From Leptoclinus maculatus (Eukaryota; Chordata; Actinopteri; Perciformes; Stichaeidae), in contig JAVDOI010000009.1 in assembly GCA_032191485.1 (NCBI GenBank), positions 19,331,343 through 19,395,342 of the forward strand: 64,000 bases of DNA, read 5' to 3'. Position 1 is the stretch's first letter; every line of letters begins with the position of its first letter. Below the pieces are notes generated by a model. It had not been told where the DNA came from and did not search any database. It worked only from the letters and a program-made list of their open reading frames with translations. Positions 1 to 12,900 of the stretch are shown here, piece by piece. Made by a program: the position numbers and the translations under genes.

Positions 1-124
1 ACATATCTGTACTCAATAACAATATCACAAAGCTGCATGGTACTATGACACCACATTCATTGCTGCTAGCAGCTTTTCATTCTGTTTGCCTTTGAGAGAA
101 ACACAGATGTACACAGTAAAAACA
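1..124. other. Downstream flank, nothing recognised
   Basis: Sequence beyond the presumed poly(A) site. No ORF, repeat or RNA gene recognised. Confidence 0.4.
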
Positions 125-1794
125 CAACAATAGTTTCAAGGAGTTTTATTCTTTACCGTAGAAACACTGTACATAAATTACTTTCTCTGAGACTAATATT
201 GATGTACGGATAAGTGTAATTTCTCAACCTTCAAAAATAAAAAAGATCAACCCATAAAACATTGTCAACTCGTCTCTGAAAAAAGATTGGTAGCATATGA
301 CGTTAACACTGTAAAGTTCCTGTTCTTTCCTTTCAAATGATTTAAGATGCCTTCCCAACCTTGTAAACACACACATACACACAAAGAAAACTCCTATGAG
401 AGTACAGAGACCCACAATCAATGAGAAAACATCCACATCGATTTTTGATTACTGTTACTCATTAAAGTCACTGATGGCGATGCACTGTCCCTTTAAGGAG
501 AAACGAGCAAAAAACGAGGAGAGAAGCAACGATTAGTTACTACTCACAGCAACCCTTCCCCCCCAAAGCCATGACGACATGTTTCTATTGCAAGCAATAC
601 TACTACCTTTGACCGATAAAAGCACAAGGTCTATGCATTATGAGTCACATTTTGCAGAAGTGAAGGGCTCCTGGGCTGATAGGGGACCAGTGTTTAACCA
701 GACCGGTGAGCCCACTCGGTCCGCAGAGAATCAGAGACCGCCGTGGCACCGTGGTCGCCCCGTTTCCTCACAGTCTGACACTGTACAACTTTATAGACCT
801 TGCAGAAGGACGGGGGATGACAAGGAGTGGCTTTAGAACTGACCAAACAGATAATAGATAAGAAGGAAACAGAAACACAACTCAAAGTTTCTTTAGTTCA
901 GATCATGGTCCATTCCGGTGGTGGTGTAATAATAGTAGTAATAGTGGTATAGGTAATACTATGTAACTGTTTTTTGTTCATTTTTTATCATCTTTTTGTC
1001 TGAAGCAAATGCAAGTTTATATATAAAAACAAAACAAAAAATCAAAACAGAAAATAAAGTCTTTTTTTTGTCACTCGTACAAATTGTAGTCCTTCTTCTG
1101 TGCCCGTATCTCTTAGAGAGAGTCCACAACAGTTCCAGTTCCTTCAGTCATGAAGACAATAGATCCGATGGCTCATGGGGGTCTATAACCCAGAGTGACT
1201 GGTCACACCTGGACCCACACAGATATGATACCTGCAACATCTGCGAGGGATCCACAGACATTTGTTACGTCGACTCCTGGCAGTTTACAACTGTCTAAAT
1301 GCTTGGGGGCTCATCTCATTGTGATGGCTGCGGAAATGCTCCGTCAGCGGTTTGAACGAGTCTCTACACCCCACTGTTTCACAGCTAGATAGCACACGAT
1401 TATAGCACTCAGGTTAGCCCCGCCTACCAGAGAGAAGGGGAGGGGCATGCGTGCAGGCTGTTTAAAGGCAGAGGACGGGATGAAAGAAAGAAAATATAGA
1501 TAGAAAAAAGAAAGAGAGAGAAAAGGCATTGGTCCAAAGACTAAACCTTGTTGCAGGCGCATGAAGATTGTTTGTAACTATCACAACTGTAGTTTGTGTT
1601 TCGGGTCATTTTCGTTGAAGTGATCGTTCACTATAAATCCTTCTCCTCAGAATAAAACTAATTTGCAAAACTGGGGTCACTTCAGTGGCTACTTTAGAGT
1701 CTCAGGACAGTTCATTCTGTGACATCCACTTTGTGTTAAAACTCAACTTTGTGTTAGTCTTTGACAGTCACACGGGGTAGAAATCGATGCCGTG
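125..1794 (-). other. tenm2: Probable tenm2 3' UTR
   Basis: Sequence after the TAA stop shows no further conserved coding frame. The only AATAAA I found on the minus strand is at 150-145. The small ORFs on both strands here show no family resemblance. The extent is inferred from that signal only. Confidence 0.45.
145..150 (-). terminator. Candidate polyadenylation signal AATAAA
   Basis: TTTATT on the plus strand, so AATAAA on the minus strand, about 1.65 kb past the stop. The minus strand just downstream (about 128-97) is GU/U-rich (TGTTGTGTTTTTACTGTG), as expected for a downstream element. Confidence 0.45.
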
Positions 1795-2550
1795 TTACCT
1801 CCTCCCTATCTCACTCTGCCGTAGGAACTGCATGTTGTTAGCGCTGTCGGCTAGCTCGGGATACTGCTCTATGGACAACACATAGTAGCCGTCGAACCCC
1901 AACACCTTCCCGCTGCTCAGCAGCTGCCTTTTCTCTCCCTCCGTCCACAGCCGAACTCCTTCCTCCCCGTCTCTCACCCGCTGCTGTTCGCGGGCCCAGG
2001 CGCTCGCCAGCGCCCTCTGCCGGGCGTGCTCCAGGATTCGCGCCTTCTCTTCGTCCAGCGTTGTCCCGTATCGCACGTGGAGCGCCAGGGCGCCGTACTG
2101 CAGCTCCACGTCAGCGAAACGCCGCGTTCTCCCGTTCAGCACCGTCGTGGACTGGGACACTGTGACGTTCACACCGTTTTCCAGAGATTTTCTGCCTGAG
2201 GTGAGCCGCAGGGCGCTGAGGTCGTTCTCTGGCAGGCTGGTCTTGATGAAGTAGTGCGTGTCTCGTCCCTCCACCGTGTAATGTAGGTCTTCAAGGTAAA
2301 AGGCATTGTTTAAGACCGCAGCCACTTTGATGCAATCCTCATTGGCAATGTTGAGGGCGTTGGTGACCACGCGGCCTTGGATCACGGCGAGCATCACTCC
2401 CTTGCCAATCAGAGACTTGACTGTGGAGAACCACAGCCAGGGTTTGGCGTGGTCTGAATGCTGCCGGCTGAGCTGGATCTCTGGCATGCGCTCAAAGGAC
2501 AGGAAGGCCTGAGACTGACGAGTCACCTCCTGCTGGACACCTGAGATGGA
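1795..2550 (-). CDS. tenm2: tenm2 last coding exon w37: C-terminal Tox-GHH-like domain, TCAP and stop
   Basis: Residues 1673-1923, then TAA at 1797-1795. It starts [20 protein letters not shown] and includes [80 protein letters not shown]. This is the antibiotic-binding-like domain followed by the Tox-GHH-like domain (family name comes from bacterial polymorphic toxins; in animals it sits outside the shell and takes part in binding). The two residues expected to be HH in the family read YY here (GYYV). Acceptor TCGTCCTCAG|TCC. Confidence 0.95.
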   Translation of the reverse strand, partial: SISGVQQEVTRQSQAFLSFERMPEIQLSRQHSDHAKPWLWFSTVKSLIGKGVMLAVIQGRVVTNALNIANEDCIKVAAVLNNAFYLEDLHYTVEGRDTHYFIKTSLPENDLSALRLTSGRKSLENGVNVTVSQSTTVLNGRTRRFADVELQYGALALHVRYGTTLDEEKARILEHARQRALASAWAREQQRVRDGEEGVRLWTEGEKRQLLSSGKVLGFDGYYVLSIEQYPELADSANNMQFLRQSEIGRR

Positions 2551-5500
2551 CTGAGGACGAGAGGAAGAGGAGCAACGTTTGACTTCATGTGCTGCATTAC
2601 CACGTACGAAGTTCATTACACACTGCTCTAAAACAACATTGCATGACAATATTTTTTGACATTAAAGGCGCTACATATTATATTCTTATGTACTCTAGCT
2701 ACAGCTATGAATATTATTATTTCCTTAATACCTATGGGTGTATGTTATTGTTATGCGATTGTATGTGTATTACATTTTGATTCTCCCTCCCAGGGACTGG
2801 GGGAGAAAATGAGACATCTGGCTGTATCTTTGGACACGTCTTTATTATTTTATTATTGCATTTACTTGCTGTGAAATAAATCAGAATAAAGTAGAGAGGC
2901 ACAGTTGCACAACAGCACTAAAGCACAAACAAGATTATCCCCACAAACACACACAACTTGTTTTTGTGCTTTGTGTGAAGTATTTTGTTTTTGGTGTGTA
3001 CAACTGTAGGCCTGGCTGATCAACATGCCTGGAGCTTCTGAATTTCCCGGTGAGGAAGGCCATTACTGCACATATACGTCCAATACATTAGCACTTCAAA
3101 TAGCCTTTCCCTCCACATTTTCCGTTTGTCCTTTCTGAATCTGCCACATCTATTTTTGTCTCTGTTTTCATTAAGAAGTGTTCATGTTGACGTCTCTGTT
3201 TCACTGAATATCAGCAGTCTCTCTCTCTCTTTGTGAGAGAAGTGTGACTTCCTGATAACCAAACAAGTGTATAAATAGCAACCGTAACAGAGCGGCTGTA
3301 CGAACAGAGGAAGGAGCAGAGAATGCAGCTTTAAGCCAGAAGAAGCAATGAATGATTGGTTTCGCTGGATGACTCTTTATTGTCTTCTCCTCCTCATTAT
3401 TCTCAATCCATTTCCTCCTCTTACCCTCTGTTTCCTTATTTATTTTCTCAGGTTCTATCTGGATTTCCTCACATTTTCACCTGCTTTGTTTTATATTTGT
3501 TGCATCTGCTTTTCTTCTTTATTGCTTTTATTATTTTGCATGTATGAAATGAACTTTTCTTTCCTAATGGTCATTTCCTAATAGTATAGTATACCTTCAT
3601 GATATATAAAACAATTTCATGTTATATTTAGTTTTCCTTTTTTCTATTTATGGAGCTAAAAAGATGTATGCTGCTACGCCATTGTAGGTGAAATAAAGTT
3701 CAAATATATTCAAATAATAGTACTAAAATCATAATAATACAGTTATGATCACATCACTGGTTGTGGCCAGAAGCACAACAACGCTTGAAGGTTTGAGCAG
3801 TGCAGCAGCATTTTGTGCTCCATGTTGAGTTCAGCCTGCTGCTTAATACAACAGGCCATTCGTCCAGCCTTTCTATCTAAGAGTACTCGGTATACATACA
3901 GGCAGGTCGTCCCACAGCTGGCTCTTCTTCATCTCCAGTGATGGCTGCGTCAGGTCAAACTTGGGAATGGGGAATCCTGGGATGGCGTTGTGGAGATGGA
4001 AGCCAAATGTGACCAACCAGATATTGACATCTACAGAGAAACAGAGCATTGGATGTGGAAAAGAGAAAAATAAAAGAAGTTGATGAGCATGTTGCTTTGA
4101 TGATTTGCACTCAATAGAGGCGTCTGTATATTTCTTATACATAGACAATGTATAGAGTGATCAAATATAATCCCTCTCAATCATCACTATGACCCTTTAG
4201 AAATGTGTGGCCGTGTCTGTATATGCAGAGACGCTGCCCTCTGCCTGGATTTTCTCTTTTCTTGTGTTCATCTTGTCAGCAAATAGCAAATAGCACAGTA
4301 ACATCACTCAGGCTGTCAAATACCTCCCCTTTGTCACACTCCTTGGTGTCTGATACCAAGGCACCCTTTAGCATCTGTGACACAAAAACTCACTTCATAT
4401 CTCCGTGTTAAGTCTACTTTCCTCCTGGCAGATGGAACTGTTTGTCACCTGTTGCATCAGACTTATTTCCCCAAGCTGTTCACTTTCACTAAACATAGCT
4501 TTCAGGATGGTAAAAGTATAGTGTGTGTTATAGCCTGCATTTCCAAGAATTAGTAAAAAACCCTCACTTCACTATTCAGGCTGATGGAATACAACATAAA
4601 AAAACCCTATTCATTGTCAAACTGCATCCACTGCAGTAATGAAGTAATGCTAGCATGTTGGCACAATTTATTCTACAAAGAAATGAAACAATCAGCTTGT
4701 GTTTTTAAAAACAGCTTGGGAAATAGAAATATGTTTGGTTAACCGTAGTGAATAGAAGGAGACCCAGAATATAACTTTTTAGGACAGCTGTTCTTTTATA
4801 GCACTTGGTTTGAAACCATTGAAAACTCCTGCTCCACTTCTCACGGAACATCTTTTGACCCAAGAAGTACAATCCCTCTCGTGCTTATTTTCTTTAAATG
4901 TCTCCTTGTTACCTGTGACATATTCTTTGACCTGATGAATCTTGCTGATAGGGTTGTTGCCTCGAAACATGTAGAGGTTGAAGGGCTGGGGGTCTTTACC
5001 AACACGTGTCCATGTGCTGATGTCAGGAGTGGTCCACCTTTGTAAAAAACACACACACACACACACACACTCTCTTGTCAAATGTGACAATGACAGAACA
5101 ATAGCGTCCTGTTGTAGAGAATAACCTCTCACGCTTGGACTGTAAAATGAGTGAATACCTTCCAGCTGGGATGTCGTAGTCTCTGTCTCCAAAGTGCAGC
5201 AGTCGTGTCAGAGGATCATACAGGCCTCCATGGAAACCAATCACCAGCACAAAGTCTGGGTTGGAATCAAAGTAAACCTCCCCGTACGCTGTGTACTGCA
5301 CCTGCACACACACACACACACAGATTTATGATCTGATATGGAGACACAAAACCATTTCAGTAACAGATACACGCACACACATTCACATGCACACGTACCT
5401 GTTTAAGCAACAGTCCGTTGTTGCTGAAGACAGCCAGAGGGGTCCCGGTGTTATCACATGCAATATAAAACTCCTCTCCACTGCTGATCTCCATAGCAAA

Positions 5501-8500
5501 CACATGGCCCTGTGCAACAATAAACATAATTAAATACATTATGAATATAATGGAAAATGGACTTGCTGTTGTATTAGAACTCCACGTGGCAACAGGAGGA
5601 CTATAAATAATGGCGTCACCATTATTATGAATTATTGTGGGTGTGGGTAACTGTATTCATAACAATAAAACACTGTTACGGGTTCCTTAACCACTGCTAC
5701 AGAGAGAACCATCACCCCCCTCTCTAATTGAGAAGCTGCACATTCACCGTGTTTTCCCTATGGTCACTGGAGGGAAACCTGCGCCACACGGGCTATCATA
5801 AATCAAAAGTTGAGAGTGGAAACCAAAAGTGACTCATAAATAGCAGTGAGTGGGAGGTCTGTTCAAAGAAAGCAAGACTCCTCCACATGCTGCTCAATTT
5901 GTCCGTCTCTAGCTAGAAACCCTGGAGAACTTCTGAGTTTGGAAAAATAAATTGTCCGTACTTTCCTTTCTCAAATTTGACCAAATACAGTATTACAGCA
6001 ATAATGACTTCTCCAGCTACCTGCAGATCGTAGTAAAAGGACGTGATCTCGGAGCTGGAGTGGTTGTAGACGTGCGTGATCCTGGTGGGGTAGTTCAGGT
6101 CAGCGTAGAAGAATTGCAGGTGTTGGCCCAGACTGTTTCTAGAAGCCACACGCCGACCCAAACCGTCATAGCGGTACTGGATGGTCCAACTGGCCGCTTT
6201 ACTGTAGACACGAACTAGAAGACCTGAATCACAGACGAAGAAACATTAGAAGTATTGATTTCACTGAGATTGTTACTTTTATCTAAAATGCTAACATTTT
6301 AACAAATAGGGTTGAGGCTCTGCCACACCAGTATTTAAAAGAACAAACATTGTGGCAAAGCTAATTCATTTAATTGGAATCACCTCGATCACAGAGTTTG
6401 TGCTGTTGACCAATAACAAGCTGTCTTGGTGCGTCTTTATGAATCCCACTGCTCTTCTTGGCAGGACAAATCAGGTTACAAGTACCTTGCATGTACCTTA
6501 CGTGCAAAAGCCGCCCTTTGCAGCATTTGAGCGCTAGGATTGGCCAGGCGTCCAGGCTCTCTCCACTTTCATCCAAGGTCAGCACTGTCGAGACAGCGTT
6601 ATTGTGAATGCTCTTCTTTGCAAGACCCGCCCTGCGTAGCTTGCCCAGACCAATGGGCTATCCTGACCCAAACTACTCAAGGTCAATGCCTAACATTAAC
6701 CAATCGTCTGTGCCTCAACAAGCTACGCAGGGCGGGTCTTGCGAAGAAGAGCAGAGGGATTCATAATAACGCTGTCTGGACAGTGCAGACCATGGATGAA
6801 AATGGAGCCAGAGAGCAAAAAAAGGAGGAGCTGTGTGGCTTTTATTTAACCCTCAGCAACCAAGCTACCACGCTAAATAACTGGCAGTCATAAAGCTAGC
6901 TACCTCGGAGAGCTATTGTGACCATGATTGTAACTGGCTATCGGTAGCAAGTTCCCAACTGGTACATATTCACCAACAAGCCCTACTACTACGTCATCAA
7001 GCTTCTAGCACAGCTTTTCATTACATATAAACTTCTCTGTGTCACTTTCTGGAGTGACCGGGCTTTTGTGTTACCATAATAACTCTCACCTTTGGAGTTG
7101 TATTCAAATATCTCGGCTCCTCTCTGTCTCAGGAAACCGTCTTCATCCAGCCTGTACTGAACGTCTCCCAGACGAGTGATTCTGTCCCTCAGGTCGTAGC
7201 GTAGAGGGGTCAACCGACCACTGTTGCCCGGGTTCAGCAAATGCAGATTCCCATTCAGGTCATAATTATACCTGGAAGGCCAGAACATTATACTATTAAC
7301 ATCTGGCATCATTAAATGATGTTTAATGTTCTCTGTTTAATGTTCTGATCCTACCTCCACATCATCTTCTCATTGAGGGAGACCGTCTGTAGCTGTCCGT
7401 CAACGTCATACTCGTAACCATATTTGGTTGTGTTGGCGAACGGTCCAATCTTGATCTCACGCTTGGTGACTCGGCCCATGTTGTCGTACTGAATGGTGAT
7501 CCAGTACATCAGAGACCTGAAGATCTCATACTGGATCTCCTTGATGCGGCCGTGCTGGTCGAAGTGTTTGGTGTAGGTCATCACTGCTGTGGAGATGATC
7601 TAAGACAGGGGGGGGGAGAAACTATACATGACTGACCAGACAAGACATGGGCATCGACACTAATCAAGAGCCATCCAGGGACACAAACACATTGACAACC
7701 AGATGTATTTGAGGAATTGAAGCATATATCTCTAGGCCTTTTTATCAAGCATCTCAGATTCACTCCTTAGCCCACTGAATGGTTCAGCCGTTATTTTACT
7801 TGTATTTTAAGGATAACATGGAAGTCCCCATTTCTTTTTTTCTACCGTCACACGGTTCAGTGTTCGCATTTCAAAACATTTGATTTATTAAGGTCTTTAA
7901 CATATTTTGTTTGCAGAGTAAACCTTCTAAAGAAATGGGTATATTTACTGACTATTGTTCTTAATAATAATGATGTCAAATACACAATACTATCTGTCAT
8001 ATCATCAGTTACGTAGAAAATTGTTATATGTTGTTCTAGCCGTATCTCCAACCCCAGTCCTCCCTGAGAGGATGGGGGAGGATGAAAAAGTAAAGTCAAA
8101 CAATTGAGGCTTTAGCTGGGATGTCACTATGTTTGACCTGCACACTGATCAGGATGTGGGTGACGCCAAGGTTCTGACTTAAATGTCCAAATTGAGTATG
8201 ACGTTCTGTGCCTTTAAATGCCAGATTAATATTAAAGTATCCCCTCTAACTCCTCTCGACTTATCCACCTTATCAAGATTGATGAGGTACTTTTTCTTAC
8301 TTATCCATCACTTAAGGACAATTTAAATGAATGCATCCGATCCCTTCTTACCTGATTGATATCATAATAGATGACTCCGAACTTCCCAAACTGCTCCACC
8401 TTTCCAGATATATCATCGAATTGATAGAGATCGATTGGCAGTGGTGTCTCATTGATTACAGCCTGCATGCTGGTGACTCTGAAGCTGTTGTCGTAGGTGT

Positions 8501-9857
8501 AGTCAAAGCGCGCGTTCACCATTCCGTCCTCGCTGAAGCGGAATATTTGCCGGTCGACCAGTGGGCCGATCTGACGGTACCGGATGGAGCAGATGAAGCC
8601 TTCGCTCTGCAGGTTGACGGTCTTAAGCACGCCAGCGGTCTCATCGTATGTGAAACTGACCCGCGTTGAGTCATAGAGGATCTCTGCCAGCTTGTTCTGG
8701 TGAGACGAATAAAAAAAAGAGCAGTATGTGTTTACCATAATGGACTTTGTAGAATATCAGATCCTATTCATCCAGGTTCAGCAACAACATCAGTTGCATT
8801 TAATGACTGCCATCCACTGACTTGAGTGGTCTAGTCAAGCTGTCAAAGTCCCTGTTCATTCTCTGCTGCAGCTGCTGCACCACCACCCTGGGGTCCACCT
8901 GACTCTGTTTCTTTATGGTTCAAGGCTGTACTGATGATCTCTCCCTGCCATGACTGTCAAGTACGCGATGCAAAAATAGATCTTCTTTCCATTTATTATA
9001 TAGATTATAGTGTTCAGGATCTTATTCTGAAGAAATCCTATGCAAATGTGTCCACAACGTGTAACTATTCATATGTGGGTTGACTTAACAGATAATAATG
9101 ATTAACAACTGAAGGACAAATTATACATTATTTGAATAGTCCAAATTTTGATTTAAATTATTTTAAAAAATATAAAATATTGTATTTATTAGTATGCTTA
9201 TTAGTATATGAACTATATGTACTTGAACATATATATATATGTAAAAACAGAAAGTCTCCTGACCTGTCTACGGTATTTGTAGAGTATGCGGCGGCCAGTG
9301 CCTAGATGGGCGACTCGGAGGAGCTAGAGACAGAGGAAAAAGAACATCAGTTTTAAAGGGGACATATCATGCTCATTTCAGGTTCATGCTTGTATTGTGG
9401 GAACATGTTTACATGCTTTAATGTTCAAAGAACACATTATTTTTCTCATACTGTCTTTCTGAATATATCTGTATTCACCCTCTTTCTGGAATGCTCCGTT
9501 TTAGCGCCTTTCTCTTTAAGCCCCCCTCCCAAAAAGCCCACTCTGTTCAGATTGGCTTGCAAGAAAAATAGAATGCACCTTTGTAAAGGTAGCTGTCAAG
9601 CTGTGGATGGTATATATTCTAATGAGCCTGCATGTGACAGAGGAAGGGGAGTCAAATCTGAATGGCTTGTTAAATCACATGTTTTCTAATCTAGGCAGCC
9701 CACAAAATACTGACTGGGTTGTCTTATTTCACAGGTTGATAGGCACTTCCCTTTAATATCATGAAAATAATCAGACTTGAACAATTCTTAAGAGATAAAG
9801 GTGTGGAAAAAAGGACAACAACAGAAAGAAGGAAAACAAAAAATACTATCCTAAGAC

Positions 9858-9900
<43 letters not shown>

Positions 9901-12900
9901 GTCCGTCTTCAGAGTAGTCCACAGTGACGGAGGCGTTGCTCTCTGGGGGGTTGTAGATGTTTCTGTAGTATCCTATGGATCTGATAGTCTGCATGGTGTG
10001 TCGAGCCACGCTCGGCATGGTGACCGCTGCCAGTCGGTCCCCAGAGTCATAGTCAAAGATGTACTGGTGCTGGCTGTGCAGCAGCAAGACCATGGACTGT
10101 TAGAGAGAGGGCAGAACAAACATGCTATCAGAGCAGTAAAAGACACAATAGAACAAGCACAATGAGACACTTTACATTTACTGGAAAGTGGCAGCGAGCA
10201 TGGCTCCAAATCTCTAACAGTATCGGATGCCCAGCAGTGGCAAGGACAGAAGAAATAAAGCACCGGCACTCACAGAAAAACACCTTTTTTTGTGGGCACT
10301 AAATGATGTGTCTCAGCTTGCAGCCATCTTCAGTGTAACCCCTCCAGCAGTCATGACAATTTAATACACACAGGTGAGGTGCATTTATACAACATTGGGA
10401 AACATCCTACATAAATGAATTAATACAAAAACAAATGATATACATATTGACTGGTCGGGGCAGAGAGGAGCCTCCAATAAACCAGGGAAGCACTACGGTG
10501 AGAGGCAAACATCTATATCTAACCACAGAATGAACCTTAAGTCATGAACCTTAAGCTACATGTAATGACACTGAGCACATATACATCAATCCATATTCTA
10601 AATAAATGAGGGAATCAGGTGCATCTTTCAATCAGCTTGTATTAGATGAATAACATTGCTGTGCCATCTGGTGGGGTTGTGTCCCACTGGACCGTATGCA
10701 AAATCCCACCTGCATGAGAGTGAGACATTTCGGCTTGCATTTTAAGTAGTGCTTTATTTGCAGCCCTCTGGGGACATTACCACTGCAACAGCTAACAGTA
10801 GGAACTCAGCTGAGGAATATGTGGCATTTGTGTTCTATACAATCTGGATCCATTCACTCTCTTTGGTCATCTGAAATGGAGCGTTGCATTAGGTTGGGCA
10901 GAGCTCTGACGTAACGCTGGCTTCATCCATTCATGCTTTACCGTCTCCAGCTCATTCACCAGCTGCCTGGCTACCAGCTGAATGAAAACATCCAATCATA
11001 ATTCAAGCATTAATAAAATGAGGTGGAAAATGAGGTACTAATCTGTTGATTCCCTCTGCTGCCACATTGCCCTCCACCACTCCTACGCCCCCCGCCGATT
11101 TTCAATCAGGACAATATCAGACTTTCATGCAGATCTTAGTTTCAGTCCTGTTATAGGCACTGGACGTAATCAATCATTATAATTGTATACCTTATATATG
11201 CCATACTCTGGGGTTGAGCAAAAATCATCCAATATTGACATTCTTCTCTTACAATACAGCTGGTTTATTAAAGAGGGTAGCTGCTTGGATTCCCTTCAAA
11301 AAAGCAGACTTTTTTCCACCAAATGTCCTGGTATAATCAATTCATTTAAATGCTCAGTCAGTTCCTTGAAGCAGGTACATTCAACCAAACTCCAGCAAAC
11401 AAAGCCCAACATGTTCCTATAATAAGCAAACAAGGCTGGGCGAGGACATAGCTTAAAACATGAGACAACATGAGACAACATGTTTGCTCTTTAACATCAT
11501 TTTTCCTCAACTTGGATGCCCTGCTACCTCATCCGTCCCATGGATGTTTTCCACGCTGCACTGGCATTGGTGCCTGGGGCTTAGCATGGATAGCTCTTCT
11601 ACAGGATTAGAACAATGTGACTCCAATGTCCCCCAGTCAAACAAAGACAAAGCCATCACTCTCAGGAATCCTCGGGGACCTTCCTGCACTGTCATTAGTA
11701 GTGGACGATAATCTGAAATGTGAGGAGAATGCAGATCTAATAAATAAGAAGAGACAAAACTGTTTTAATCTCCTGGGTGTGTGCTACTTGCCTCAGGCAG
11801 GAGGGAAAGATCACCTTGACCTCCAACTGAACAGGTCCGAGAGTGAAACCCGCTAAACTGGCTACTCACATTACTATTTCTGTTACCGATACCATTAACG
11901 CACATTACTGACATTGCTTCTTCCCCGTAGTATTTTCCTCGCAGGTTTCCATGGATCCTGGTTATACCTGGACCGTGGTCTTGCCTCCTGCCGTGGTTCT
12001 GTCCTATGCATTGAATGTGTTGTTCATTCTGTACACATGATATCTATCACACTTCTGTCCATCCTGAAGAGGATCCCTCCTCTGTTGCTCTCCCTAAGGC
12101 TTCTTCCTTGTTTTCTCCCTGATAAAGGTTTTTTGGGGGAGTTCTTCCTGTACCGATCTGAGGGTCCTGGGACAGAGGATGTCGTATGTGTACAGATTGT
12201 AAAGCCCTCTGAGGCAAATCATTTTGGGCTGTACAAAATAAATAGATTGAATTGAATTGGCCGTGGTTACACTTTTTTTCCTATGTGACTTTTAGCATCT
12301 GATCATGCCAGGATGTATTAACTGTCAAGTCTGTACGCTCTGAGACCAGAACTTGCTCACATTGGGATCTGATCAGCCAGACCACATGCCCGAGGTGGCC
12401 TGACTCGCACTGAGTTCTGATCTCAGTGAGTTGTGCCAATGACGGCACAATGTGGACAATTTATCAAAGTAGGTCTCCATCATCTTCCCCCCACAAGGGA
12501 GTTCCTCTCCTCTCAGGAGCGAGAGCAGAGGGAAGAGAGGAGGAAAACTGGGACTGGAGCTCATCTGAGACCTGCTGTCTGAGTCCTGTTAACTTACCGC
12601 TGAACCCAACATTCCCTGATTTTGCTGCTTCAAAATAAAAGGTTTTAAGTTACAAAACACTAACAGTTTTATTGTGAATAATTTCTAGGAACATGTGTGC
12701 TGGAGGCTGCTGTGGCTCAGAGGTAGAGTGGGCTGTCTTCCAATCAGAAAATTGGCGGTTCATCCTGGCTCCTCCAGTCCATCGAAGTGTCCTTGCATGG
12801 AAGCCCCTGCCATCAGCGTGTGAATGGGTGAATGATAACGTGTATTGTACAGTGCTTTGAGTGGTCGGAAGACTAAAAAGGCGCTATACAAGTGTAAGTC

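Noticed and set aside
579..1298. Small plus-strand ORFs in the presumed 3' UTR (579-836, 996-1298)
   Set aside because: No similarity to known proteins and low-complexity stretches; chance ORFs.
12702..12780. Functional tRNA gene
   Set aside because: A and B boxes are present but the acceptor and anticodon stems do not close, and the tail is that of a SINE.
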